The translations under genes were made by a program, and so were the position numbers. DNA of 64,000 bases from Cacajao melanocephalus (taxonomy: Eukaryota; Chordata; Mammalia; Primates; Pitheciidae), in assembly GCA_963573385.1 (NCBI GenBank), contig CAUYLG010033061.1, forward strand, positions 1 to 64,000. Reading direction: 5' to 3'. Below are positions 39,919 through 54,530 of the stretch, in pieces; positions within the stretch are counted from its first letter, which is position 1, and each line of letters starts with the position of its first letter. A model generated the notes under the pieces. The model was given only the letters and a program-made list of their open reading frames with translations. It was not told the origin of the DNA and did no database searches.

Positions 39919-41489
39919 CAGAGCTAGGGTTGCAGCTGATCTGAGCCCCCGCCCCACAGTCTTTGGGTGATACCCTGTGCCCTTTGTAGGAAGAGCCAGT
40001 AAGAAAGGCTATAGGAACCATGTCATAAGAGTAACCTTCAAAGGACTAGGAAGGTTTCTCCCAGCACAGGGGAGTGTTTTAAGAGGTGAGCGTGAGACTT
40101 GACCCAGAGTTTTTCAGGCCCCTTCTAGTAGACAGTGGTGGGCCTGTCTGGAGCTCATTGCTGTGGATTCAGGAGGTGACTCTTGACTGCTGTGAGGACC
40201 AGCCAAGTTTGTCTCTGTAAAGCCCTTAGAACTGTGCCTGCCATCTGTTAGGCACTTGGTATCTATTCGTTAAAGAAAAACCACCAGGATATCCAGGCTG
40301 TCAGACAAGATTTATGGATGGGCAGGAAATTGGACAAGAGATGCCTCCTTGGTGTTAGCCTAAATCAGCTAATTCCTATAAAGAACCAGCAAATCTCAGT
40401 GTTGTCATGTAACCCAAGTGTATTTTTTGCTCAGTGTAACTTATGCTGGGACTTGATGACCGCTTGTGAAGTCCCAGCAGAAGATGGGGTGCTCCACTCC
40501 CCCTGGGTGACTCAGAGGCCTTGGCTCCTTCCATCTCCTGGCTCCATTCTCCTCTGGGGTATGCTGGATCCTCTCCTTGGCCTGGCAGTGGTGGGGAGAG
40601 AAAGGAGGATGGGGACAGTTAAGTGGCAGGTCAACATGTGGGGCCACCACTTCAGCTCACAGTCCTTTGTCCAGAACTCAGAGACCTGGTCACACATAGC
40701 TGCAGGAGAGATCAGCAAATATGGTCTAGCAGTGTACCCAGAGGGAGAGGAAAGACAGAGCTTTAATGAGCATGTTAATAAGTATGTCTCTGCCATGGTA
40801 ACAAGTCAGTGATGTTCACCCTTCCACTATTCTGGTACTATCATCATCATTTTTGGCAGATTCCTAAGCAGGATGTGTTATTTACTTAATAATTTGTCTT
40901 TGAATTATTCAGTTTTTGAACTTAACACTTTTACTGATGAAAGTTAACCTTATAAATCTTTGAACATGGAAAAGCAATATCACCTGCTATAAATTGATAG
41001 AAATAATTGCAATGTGTTTGGTTCTCACTAGCTTCTGGTGCCTGCTGAAGTTGCTGGGTCTATTAAAAAAAGAGATATTAGCACGTGCCAGAGAGAGATG
41101 TTGAAGACAAAGTGGTACCACCCTGAGACTCTCGATGGTCTGAGGATACTCAAAAGAGAGCTGAACAGGGAATAACCTTTACACTGTATGGTCTGATGTC
41201 ATTTAACCACCAGGAAAGTGGGGTTCATTCCTTTTTTCCCCTCTATCAAAAATTTATTGGAGGGATTCTGGGGAAAACAAGACAGACACCATTTCCACCT
41301 TCATGATGATTCCAGGCTTTGGGGAAGATGCACAAACGGTAGGAAACAAATCGTTGAACAAATGGTTATTTTCCATTGTGGTGACTACTGAGAAGGAAGG
41401 AAGTAGATGGAGTGATAGATTATAGAGAAGCAGCTAACAGGATTAGCTTAGCTAACTAGTACTTTTCCTCAAAAAAGATCTTCCCAGAC
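39919..41489. other. Intron, mostly unique
   Basis: A MIR plus-strand 3' end lies at 40165-40275 (aagcccttagaactgtgcct). A 164-codon frame at 40318-40812 is discussed under findings. 40860-41100 is AT-rich. No exon supported. Confidence 0.5.
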
Positions 41490-41760
41490 CGCCTCTTCAA
41501 CCTAACTTGATTTACCTGCTGCCCCTTTTCTGGCTGGACCTTTTTATGACACCTGGACAGGTCCTTCAGATCACTTAGCACAGTTAACACAGTTGCAGTG
41601 ATTTGTTTATGCAGTTCTTTATCTGACGTCTGTCTTCCTTAATGGAGTCTAAGCTCTCGAGAGCAGGGGCCATATCTATTTGTTCATCACTGGATCCTGG
41701 TGCTGAGCCCAGGGTCTGCACACTGTGGGTGGTCAGTAAATATTGATTGAATGAAGGGAG
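41490..41760 (+). repeat. L2 LINE 3' end
   Basis: aagctctcgagagcaggggc, then catcactggatcctggtgct, then ggtcagtaaatattgattga. A good L2 3' end. Confidence 0.8.
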
Positions 41761-42139
41761 TACAGAGACAGGGAGGAAGGGACCAGCTGAGGCCCTCCTG
41801 CAGTGTGGCAGAGGGATTCACCTCCGCCAGGATGGAGGACTTCATTGCCATATCCCTTTGTGTTTGGAAAATGTTTCTGGTTTTCTCATAAGTGCATCTG
41901 AAAGAATTTATTTTGATAGGGTCCCGAGGAATTGGGAAGTTAGACATTACTGAGGCCCTGCCTGAAGGAGGGGTGGGTGGCCCGCTACCTGTCCTGATGG
42001 CAGGCCACCAGGTGCCCTCCCACCCAGGCCAGCTCCGCCTTGCTTGAAGCCATGTTAGTCTGCAGAACAGGAGTAAGGCAGTCAGGAGGGAGAAGAAACC
42101 TGACATTCCACCCTCACTCCTGCCTGGGCATTAGGATTC
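41761..42139. other. Intron, no gene seen
   Basis: Unique sequence. Confidence 0.4.
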
Positions 42140-42262
42140 ATTGTGATTATTCCCATTTGAGGAAAGGGAGGCCCAGAGAAGTTGAAGGCCTGGCTCAGGG
42201 TCATACCACTGGCAAAGTAACAGACCCAAGCCCTAGCTCTACTTTCTGACCCCCTAGAAAGT
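42140..42262 (-). repeat. MIR SINE fragment
   Basis: gaggaaagggaggcccagag, then ggctcagggtcataccactg. Confidence 0.65.
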
Positions 42263-42344
42263 GATGCCTTCAGTTATATCACCTGACCCTGGAAACCTTA
42301 ATTGCCTGTTTTTGAGTTGAGCAACTGTGCATTCTCCAGCAAAC

Positions 42345-42475
42345 TGGCATGTTTCCCTAATCACCTGGGGCCCTGTGCCCATCCGGGAGAGCTGGAGTCA
42401 GGTGGCCTGGGACTCTGCATTTTCACCAGTGTCCTCAGTGATTCTTAGGATCAGGCAAGCTGGGGAGACCCTGAA
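42345..42475 (+). mobile_element. hAT-type DNA transposon fragment
   Basis: ctgggactctgcattttcac, then gtcctcagtgattcttagga, resembles a MER3-like element. The 5' half is eroded. Confidence 0.5.
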
Positions 42476-42619
42476 TAAGGGTTCCTCCATTATGTTCCCA
42501 GTGTAACTCTGGAACCAGGTACCACAACTCTTTGTTAACCTAGTAATGACCATCATAAAAACAAGTGATGGGACTAAGACTTCAGAAAGCCCTTGGGGAT
42601 GTGTGTGCTCATCCCAATG

Positions 42620-42745
42620 ATCTAGGGATCCGTTTTTTCTCTGCAGATGAGGAAGCTGAGGTTTCGGGGGTGTTGAGAGTTGCGGGGTCACACCTGCAGG
42701 AACACAGCTCTTCTGAATCTGAATCCCATACCTTTTCCAGTTGAT
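42620..42745 (-). repeat. MIR SINE fragment
   Basis: gcagatgaggaagctgaggt, then gcggggtcacacctgcagga. Confidence 0.65.
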
Positions 42746-42959
42746 GGCAGGAGTCATAGGTATCTTGGTGAGTGTTAGGTCCTCAGATACCCCCAGTGAC
42801 AGCAGCTGTGAGTTTTGACACCTCTCTGTCCTGGTGCATAGCACAAGACCTAACCCACGCTGCCTGCGCTCAACTTGTTTCTGGAAGGCAGGGAGGAAGG
42901 AAGCTGCCAGTGCTAGACGTTTGCAGGGGAACGGGGGTGGTAGGTGGTGATAGTAGAAG

Positions 42960-43110
42960 TAAAAAACATTCACTGAGCATCTCGGGGGTATCAGGAGCAG
43001 TGCTACAAACTATAAATATCATCTTCTTCAGTTCTTACCCATGAAGTAGGGGCTTTTACTCACCCCATTTTACAGATGACAGAACTGAGGTGGAGTGATC
43101 TGATCTCAGA
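42960..43110 (-). repeat. MIR SINE fragment
   Basis: cattcactgagcatctcggg, then ccattttacagatgacagaa. Reverse orientation. Confidence 0.7.
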
Positions 43111-43239
43111 TCAGTGAGATCTCAGGAGCGGTGTGCATCAAAGTCCTGGGCTGATTAGAATCAGTAAATGCGGAAGCTGGAGGGGTCCCAGGATGGGTTC
43201 AGTGTCACCCTGATTTACCCAGCAAGCCAGGTGGCGGGA

Positions 43240-43530
43240 GCTGGTTCCACCTTTCGGGCCCGCCTGACTTTCCCCAATTCGGCTTTGGCCAAGCTGCAAA
43301 ACTGGGTCACACTTGAAGCCAGGTGATTGGTCAGAGCTGAGTTAACCCTGAGTCAAAGGAGAGCATGAGAAGGTTCGCCTACCCGCCTCCTCCCCGCCCC
43401 GCCCCGCCCCGCCCCACCCGGGGCCAGGCCCCTCACAGTGGAGCCACACAGGCACATCACCCCGCTTGGGCCTCCGCCTGCCCCACACTCACTGGAGCAT
43501 GACGAGTCAGCCACCCGGGACGCGACTGTT
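43240..43530. promoter_or_regulatory. Candidate intronic regulatory element
   Basis: Unique, CpG-richer block with ATTGG (43326-43330), a perfect AP-1 site TGAGTCA (43349-43355), a (CCCCG)5 GC-box array (43392-43416) and TGACGAGTCAGC (43500-43511), close to a MARE. It is free of repeats. Function is inferred from motif density only. Confidence 0.4.
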
Positions 43531-43624
43531 CTAGAAGCACTGTTCCATACTACCAGGCAGACCTGGGACAGCTGGGCTGAGGGCTTGGGGGAGTGTAAGG
43601 AGTGGGCACAGTGTAGGGCAGAGA

Positions 43625-43815
43625 GGCCTAGGGCTTTGGAGTCTGGTGGACCTGGATGCTGATCCCAGTGCTCCCACCCATTCGCTGTGCGTCCTTGGGC
43701 ATCTCACTTCACTTCTCTGAGCCTATTTTCTGATCTACAAATGGGAATATAACCCTGAACCCAAGCAATTGCTGTGTGGAATTAACAAGAACCTCATACA
43801 GCCCTAGGTTCTATT
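43625..43815 (+). repeat. MIR SINE
   Basis: ggagtctggtggacctggat, then gtccttgggcatctcacttc, then attttctgatctacaaatgg. Near full length. Confidence 0.82.
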
Positions 43816-46027
<2,212 letters not shown>

Positions 46028-47486
46028 TAAAAAGCTCTTTTTAAAAAAAGTATTGAATAGTAAATGAGCAGGGTCTTCCTCTTGGGTCTGAATCTCAGCT
46101 CTCCTACTTGAAGCCTTTCTTGACTTGCCAACAACTTACCGTGACATCAGCGGGGATGGTGATGGTACCTTCCTCCTGGGGGACAGTAGAGTTTCATGAG
46201 ATGGTGTGGACATCACTCACCATGGCACTCAGCCACGGGAAGCGCTCAGCACATGTGGCTGTGATGACTGTTTGGTTTGCACAGGCAATTCTGTGTGCGG
46301 ACCTTGACACAGGTTTCCACACCGGACTCTGGCCCCCTGAGTGACAGTGTTACAACTGACCTTTTGGAATCTTCACCTCACCTCAACTCCCTGGTGGTAA
46401 TAGCCCAGAGGAGAGAGGGCATGTGGGTTTGGCCAAGGGAGAGGATCTCTGGGGAAAGCCACCCTGTTTGTCAAAGAAGCACCTGTGTGTACAGATGTAG
46501 GTATGAGTGTGCAGATGCGTGAAACTACGTGTTCCTGCCTTTGCTGCAAGCTCACAAGGTGGTTTGCCACGTGCTGTTGTTGCCTAGAAAGGTATAGCGC
46601 AGGATGCCATTCCGTATGATGTCCCTGGGCCCGGCAGCCCCGGTGACTGGTGAGCAGCTTCTGGGTCTGCTCATGCCTCCATTAGAAGCAGCTACAGGAG
46701 TCGTGGCTGCGGCCCTGTCGTGGTCACAGTCCCTGCATACCCCCAAGGGCTCCCGTGGTGGGGGTGGAGGTGGAGGAGCTGGTCAGGCTGCCCAGAGGCG
46801 TATTCCTCAGTGGAGCCTTCTTCCAGGTACCTCTCGGCTGTTTTCCAAATGACTACCTAGCATTGCCCTCCCTCGATCCCCACGGCAGCCCTGTGGGGAA
46901 GGAGTAGCCCATTTCACAGATGAGAAACCTGAGGCTTACAGAGTCAGTCTGCACAACTGGGGCCCGGGGTGGCAGTGTGCTGTTTAAAATGCAGATTCCT
47001 GACCACCCTCCCCCGCCCCCGCCCCCGCCCTGGCCTGGAGGATGGGATGTAGGAATCAGGGCCCAGGCCTTGGTGTTCTAAGCAGCCTCTCTAAGGAGCT
47101 GCGATGTTGGGAGAGTGGGAAACAGAAGCAGGAGACCCTGCTCTGGACCTGCTGTCTGCTCAGTTGGGGCAATTGCATCAGCTTCCTGGGCTTCCTTCAG
47201 CTTCAGCAGCTGTGAGCTGGAGAGAGGGGTGCCCACCTTCAAGGGTCCTGGTGAAAATTCCACAATCAGTTTGTTTATCTCACTTAGGATAGCGGAGTGC
47301 CTGGAGAGTTCAGTAAAATGATTTGTTGCTATTATGCCACATGGGATTCACTACAAAAGCAATTTCAGAGATAACCAAAACAGATACCCATGTGCATAAT
47401 TGACAGTAGTGTATCTTCTGATCTCCTTTGAAGTGGGAGTTTCACAGGATGGTGAATCAGGGTTGCTCTGCCCCCTTTTTAGAGAT
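46028..47486. other. Intron, no gene seen
   Basis: A reverse MIR lies at 46855-46950 (ccatttcacagatgagaaac). A GGTGGGGGTGGAGGTGGAGG-type run lies at 46755-46780 and (CCCCCG)3 at about 47011-47028. The frame at 46604-46852 is GC-driven. Confidence 0.5.
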
Positions 47487-47499
47487 AAAACTACAGCAG

Positions 47500-47786
47500 G
47501 GGCCAGGCGTAGTGGCTCACACCTATAATCCCAGCATTCTGGGAGGCCGAGGTGAGAGGATAACAAGGTCAGGAATCTGAGACCAGCCTGACCAACATAG
47601 TGAAACCACGTCTCTACTAAACATACAAAAATGAGCCGAGCATGGTGGTGTGTGCCTGTAATCCCAGCTACTCAGGAGGCTGAGGCAGGAGAATGGCTTG
47701 AACCCGGGAGGCGGAGGTTACAGTGAGCTGAGATGGTGCCATTGCACTCCTGCCTGGGCAACAGAGTGAGATTCCGTCTCAAAAAA
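47500..47786 (+). mobile_element. Alu, upstream member of a stacked pair
   Basis: Complete. Flanked by aaaactacagcagg on both sides. Confidence 0.92.
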
Positions 47787-47797
47787 GAAAAAACTAC

Positions 47798-48100
47798 AGC
47801 AGGCAGGGCACGGTGGCTCATGCCTGTAATCCCAGCACTTTGGGAGACCCAAGACAGGAGCATCACCTGAGCCCAGGAGTTCAAGACCAGCCTGGGCAAC
47901 ATAGTGAGACTCCATCTTTACCAAAAATAAAAATAAATCAGCTGGGCATGGTGGCCTGTACCTGTGGTCTCAGCTACTCAGGAGGCTGAGGCAGGAGGAT
48001 CACTTGAGCTCAGGAGGTCAAGGCTGCAGTGAGCCGTGATCACGCCACTTCCGTTTCAGCATGAACAACAGAGTGAGACTGTCTCAAAAGACAAAAAAAG
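47798..48100 (+). mobile_element. Alu, downstream member of a stacked pair
   Basis: Complete. Flanked by aaactacag on both sides, the right copy being the start of the DNA transposon at 48107. Confidence 0.92.
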
Positions 48101-48106
48101 AAACTA

Positions 48107-50833
48107 CAGTAGCCCCTCGATAATGTTTCGTTATAAAACATTGATGAGAAAAAAGTTATTTCCTGGCTGGGGCCACTGTCTGTGTGGGATTTAAATGTTC
48201 TCCCCACATCTGTGTGGGTCTTCTACAGGCAACCCCTGCCCTGCCCATCCCCCGGTTTCCTGCCATATCCCAGAGCTGCGCCTGTCAGGTTCATCAGCAC
48301 ATCTGCATGGTCCCGGTGTGAGTGAGCGTGAGTGTGTGGGTGTGTGGTGTGTGGTGTGTGGGTGTGAGTGAATGTGGGTGTGTGGTGTGTGGGTGTGAGG
48401 GAGCATGGGTGTGTGGTGTGTGGGTATGTGGGCGTGTGGTGTGTGGTGTAGGTGTGAGGGAGCGTGGGTGTGAGGGAGCGTGGGTGTGTGGTGTATGGCT
48501 GTGTGGGCATGTGGGTGTGTGGGCGTGTGGTGTGTGGCTGTGTGGTGTGTGGTTTGTGGGCGTGTGGGCGTGTGGTGTGTGGGTGTATGGGTGTGGGCAT
48601 GTGGGTGTGGGCGTGGGGGCATGTGGATGTGTGGTGTGTGGGTGTGAGTGAGCATGGGTGTGTGGGTGTGTGGTGTGTGGGTGTGTGGTGTGGGATGTGT
48701 GTGGGTGTGTGGGCGTTTGGGTGTGTGTGGGTGTGAGTGTGGTGTGTGGGTGTGGTTGTGTGGTGTGTGGGTGTGGTGTGGCGTGAGGGAGCGTGGGTGT
48801 GTGGATGTATGGCGTGTGGGTGTGTGGGTGTGTGGGTGTCAGTGAGCATGGGTGTGTGGGTGTGTGGTGTGTGGTGTGTGGGTGTGAGTGAGCATGGGTG
48901 TGTGGGTGTGTGGTGTGTGGGTGTGGTGTGAGGGAGCATGGGTGTGTGGATGTGTGGCGTGTGGGTGTGAGTGAGCGTGGGTGTGGGCATGTGGGTGTGT
49001 GGTGTGTAGGTGTGTGGTGTGAGGGAGCGTAGGTGTGTGGATTTGTGGCATGTGGGTGTGTGGGTGTGAGTCAGCATAGGTGTGAGGGTGTGTGGTGTGT
49101 GGATGTGAGCATGGGTGTGTGGGTGTGTGGTATGTGGGTGTGTGGCTGTGAGTGAGAGTGGGTGTGTGGGTGTGTGGTGTGAGAGGGCATGGGTGTGGTT
49201 GTGTGGTGTCTGGGTGTGAGTGGGTGTGGGCGTGTGGGTGCGTGGGTGTGTGGTGTCTGCTGTGTGGGCATGTGGGTGTGTGGGGGTGTGTGGTGTGGTG
49301 GTGTTGTTTGTGTGTGTGTGTTGTTTGTGTGGGTGTGGTGTGTGGTTGTGTGGTGTGTGGGTGTGGCATGTGGCTGTGTGGGTGTGTGGGTGTGAGTGAG
49401 CATGGGTGTGTGGTGTGTGTGTGGTGTGGGAGCATGGGTGTGGATGTGTGGCGTGTGGGTGTGTGAGTGTGGGTGTGTGGTGTCTTGTGTGGGCATGTGA
49501 GTGTGTGTGGGTGTGTGGTGTGTGGGTGTGCGGTGTGTGGGTGTGTGGTGTGTGTGGGTGTGTGGTGTGTGGGTGTGCAGTGTGTGGGTATGTGGTGTAT
49601 GGGTGTGTGGTGTGTGGGTGTGTCGTGTGTGGTGTGTGGCTGTGTGGTGTGTGGGTGTGTGGTGTGTCGTGTGTGGGGGTGTGTGGGTGTGCAGTGTGTG
49701 GTGTGAGGGCGCGTGGGTGTGTGGATGTATGGCGCGTGGGTGTGGGTATGAGCGTGGGTGTGGGTTTGTTGTGTGAGGGTGTGAGTGAGCATGAGTGTGT
49801 GGTTGTGTGGGTGTGTGGTGTGGTGTGAGGGAGCATGGGTGTGTGGGTGTGTGGGCGTGTGGGCGTGGGTGTGTGAGTGTGTGATGTGTGGTGTGTAGGT
49901 GTGTGGGTGTGTGGTGTGTGTGGGTGTGGTGTGTGGGTGTGTCATGTGTGTGGTGTGTGGGGGGGTATGGTGTGTGGGTGTGTGGTATGTGGTGTGTGGG
50001 TGTGTGGTGTGGGTGTGCGTGGATGTGTGGTGCGTGGGTGTGTGTGGTGTGTGTGTGTGTGTGGTGTGTGGTGTGTGGGTATGTGGTGTGTGGTGTGTGG
50101 GTGTGTGGTGTGGGTGTGGGTGTGGGTGGTGTGTGGTGTGGGTGTGTGGTGTGTGGGTGTGTGTGGTGTGTTGTTTGTGGGGGTGTGTGGTGTGGGGGTG
50201 TGGTGTGTGGGTGGGTGTGGTGTGTGTGTGGTGTGTGTGTGGGTGTGTGGTGTGGGTGTGTGGTGTATGGGTGTGTGGTGTGTGGGTGTGTGGTGTGGTG
50301 TGGGTGTGTGTGGGTTTGTGTGTGTAGTGTGTGGATGTGTGGTGTATGGTGTGTCGGTGTGTGTGGGTGCGTGGTGTGGGTGTATGGTGTGTGGGTGTGT
50401 GTGGTGTGTATGTGGGTGTGTGGGCGTGTGGGCGTGTGGTGTGTGGTGTGTGGTGTGTGGGCGTGTGTGCCCTGCGATGGGATGGTGTCCTGGCCAGCGC
50501 TGGTTCCCTCCTTGTTCCCTGAGCAGCTGGGATGGGCTCTGGCCACCCGTGACTCGGAACTGGAAAAAGTGAGGAAACAGTGATCTTACTTGTTTTGACA
50601 AATCTGTCTTAAGTGTATGTCCAGCTTACATGTATTTCAATGTCTAACAGTAGAAGTATTTCGATATTTATTTAGAAGTTCGGTGGTGTTTTTGTGACCA
50701 GAAATATGCCTCAGGAACTTAACTCCTGTTTATATCCATTAGCCTTTGGCGAAATTGTTTTTCATCTTATGCTGTTTCCCTCAAAGTCATGGTTTCCAAG
50801 AACCTACCAACAACCTTAAGTGAGGCCTTGCTG
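48107..50833. mobile_element. Tigger/Kanga-like DNA transposon hosting the minisatellite
   Basis: The left end CAGTAGCCCCTCGATAATG followed by tttcgttataaaacattgat and its imperfect inverted counterpart at the right, ending aaccttaagtgaggccttgctg, look like terminal inverted repeats of a Tc1/mariner-Tigger-type element. A TA precedes the left end. Flanking element sequence is 48107-48309 and 50480-50833. No transposase remains. Confidence 0.55.
48310..50470. repeat. GT-rich minisatellite (VNTR), 2.16 kb
   Basis: About 2160 bases built from variants of GTGTGTGGGTGTGTGGTG. In the first 1.55 kb it carries a recurring GAGNGAGCRTGGG punctuation every 35-60 bases (more than 20 occurrences). From about 49870 to the end the punctuation is absent and the array is a purer GTGTGG/GTGTGTGGG pattern. 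The plus strand has almost no C. Long open frames of His-Thr-Pro composition on the minus strand and Val-Cys-Gly on the plus strand are by-products of the period and stop-free composition. Confidence 0.97.
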
Positions 50834-52502
50834 CACGGAGGGGCCACTTGGGACTCACATAGGTGTTTGGCTACCAGGGCTCTGGGGCTCCTGAAATGGA
50901 CCCCTTCAGAGAGCTGCCTGGGCTGTGTTCCCCCAATGCACAGGGGTGGGTGTGGGTTGGCATGTCACAGGTCACTGCATCACCCACCACCTCCCCTGAG
51001 TAGCACTTCCCAGAACACCAGGACACACTGCCAGTTGGGAACAGTGATGCTGGTTTCCAGGAGAGCAATGGGGGTGGGAGAGGAAGTATGCCCACCTGCC
51101 TCCCATACCCGATCTGGACCCAGATAACACGGCCCTGAAGTGCTCCACGCCCCATACCTTCTGCTGGGGGCTCCACCCACAGCCCTTCTGCTGAGATGGT
51201 CTCGGGCCTAGCCAGGACCTTGCTGGCCCATTTGCTCATTCAGTCATGTAAGAGATGTCCGTTGCATGCTTACTATGTGCTGAGGCTGGAGTATCCAGCT
51301 GACCCCACAGACATGATACCACTGTCATGGGGCTTACACTGAAACAAGGAAGATGGACAGTTGGAAGATCAAGGGTTTTCCCAGCAAGAATGTCCAGGGA
51401 CATCTGGGGATGTTCTGAGCCAGCCTTGCGTGGGGTGTGAGGAGGTCCTCCCCACCATGCTCAACTCAAGGCCTCAGTGCGGAGCAGAGCTGGTTTGATG
51501 CTGGGGCAGGGAGACAGGCCTGTCCGCACGTGTATACCGATGAGGGAATGCACCAGGCAGGCAGAGCCTTTGGGCATGGCAAGGAATATACCCTGTCCTC
51601 AGCACAGAGAGACCAAGCCTTGCGTAAGGGAGACAGGTTCCACGTGGGCTGTGGGCAGCCGGCTAAGCCTGTGCTTTGGATGCTGGCCTGGGTGCAACCT
51701 GGTGGGGGCCGGGCCAGTGGCTGCCAGCTCCTGTGGCATCCAGTCTTTTTGCCAAGAGGCCTCTTTAATTCACATTTTCCGCCTCAACTTGATGTTTTGA
51801 AAATGTTGACCTTTAAGTTCATCAAATGTCACTTATTAAATCATAAGTCACATCCCATTCAATTAGAAAAAGACAATGGGCTGATGACTCAGTTCGTGGC
51901 CTCTTGGCAGGAGAGAACCTGAAGCACTTGAGCCCAGAGGGAGACATGTGCCTTGTCGGTGATCCCTGTATCCCTAGGGGTGGGCTGCATCTCATTCCTG
52001 TGAGGGGCTGAACTGGAGAGAGAGACTGGGTTGGCTGGAGAAGCTGTGACGAGGCTGGAATGCCAGGCCCAGGCAGGTGGACTTAAAACTTACCCACAAG
52101 AAACAAAGAGCCCTGTTGGAAAGGTGAGGTTTGGTCAGGCAGGCCAGAGAGGAGTCAAGGCCATGTATGCAATAGTGCTTGACTGGCAAAGAAGCAAATG
52201 GCAGAATGTGTGCAGGCAGGGAGTGAATTGAGAGGCTTCCTGGAGGAGGGACACTTGAGAGATGAGTTGGAGCGAGTGGAACGAGGTCAGTAGAGGTGAA
52301 GGGATTCTTGCCAAGGGCTCTGCAGCCTGATGAGAGTCTGGGAGATGGGAAAGAGTGGGGGATGCAATGGGCAGGTGAGATGGGGCTGCATGTTCTGCCT
52401 CAGGCACTGGCTAGCAGGTTCTTGAGCATGGTTGTTGCTTAGGAAGAAAAATAAGATGAAGTGAATATAAAAACTCCCTACTGCTTGGAGGAAGGAGAAC
52501 TG
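50834..52502. other. Intron, no gene seen
   Basis: A reverse L2 3' end lies at 51230-51350 (ttgcatgcttactatgtgct, then gtcatggggcttacactgaa). Otherwise unique; frames are unsupported. Confidence 0.5.
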
Positions 52503-53610
<1,108 letters not shown>

Positions 53611-53629
53611 TTAGGAGTAAGGGGAACTT

Positions 53630-53725
53630 CTTTAAGCTTCAGTTTCCTCATTTGTAAAATGGGGCTAGTGATTGCCTCACAGGGCTATTGTGAGGATGAA
53701 GTGAATGGGGCTGAGATGCTTGGCA
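53630..53725 (+). repeat. MIR SINE fragment
   Basis: cagtttcctcatttgtaaaa, then cacagggctattgtgaggat. Confidence 0.75.
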
Positions 53726-54299
53726 TTGGAGGTGCTGGAGTGGGGTCTCAGGTGATATCCCTGGAATGATTCGATTAATTGCCATGCACCATCCTTCCTC
53801 CCTGGAGGAGTACGCATTTCTGCTCCAGTAGCTTCAAGGAGATGCTTATAAATATGTGTTCCTTCCTTGCAGGCGTGCCTAGGGTAGGAGACTTCTCCTG
53901 AGCCTGGGACTCACTGCCTTGTGGGCAGCAATGAACAGTCACAGCCCTGGGCCCACCCTTTGCTGGCTTTGGGACCTTGGTCGGGTCCTTCATCCCCCTG
54001 GGACTCAGTTTCCTCCTCTGTAACAATGGGCTAAAAATGGTGCCCCCCCACCTGCCCTCAAGCATTGTGTGAAGCCAAAATGAGATAGTGTGCATGAATT
54101 GCCAGTAAGGGCTCAGCCATGGCCACGTGGACATGGACCCTCTCCACCTGGCCCCCTGGACCCTAGGCACCCCTCTTACGTACAACTCAGCTTCCTCCCT
54201 GGGTTTTCGTCTTACAGCATACCTTATGGTTCCCGGAGTGAGAGGAGTAAAATCAGTCTCCTCATCTGCCCTCTGCTTTACCTTGCTTTTCACTTTTCA
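53726..54299. other. Intron with a MIR piece
   Basis: A MIR plus-strand core lies at 53960-54110 (gaccttggtcgggtccttca, then actcagtttcctcctctgta). The remainder is unique. Confidence 0.5.
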
Positions 54300-54530
54300 T
54301 CTCCCCAGGCTGCTCATTCACTCATTCATTCATACATTCACTCACCTACACATTTACAAATGTTTATACTGGTCACTGTGCTAGGCACTGTGAGACCTGG
54401 TGGTGAACAGCAGGGATATAGCCCCTGCCCTCATGGAGCCTTGGGCTTCAGCAATTAAACATCCAATTAAATGTATAATTCTCAGTTGACATGAGACTAT
54501 AAAGGAAAAGAGCAGGGGGCTGTGAGGCCT
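54300..54530 (-). repeat. L2 LINE 3' end
   Basis: A string of cattcattcat-type units, then ctggtcactgtgctaggcac, then tgccctcatggagccttggg: reverse L2 3' end. Confidence 0.78.

Noticed and set aside
42398..42973. 191-codon minus-strand frame
   Set aside because: It crosses an hAT fragment and a MIR; composition is not coding-like.
48310..50470. CRISPR array or centromeric satellite
   Set aside because: There are no distinct spacers and no near-identical long units; it is an irregular GT minisatellite in mammalian DNA.
48191..50601. Minus-strand frames of 537, 491 and 368 codons rich in His, Thr and Pro, and plus-strand Val-Cys-Gly frames
   Set aside because: They come from the stop-poor composition of the GT/CA minisatellite. 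All three minus frames overlap each other over the same DNA, and none has a start context, splice site or non-repetitive part.
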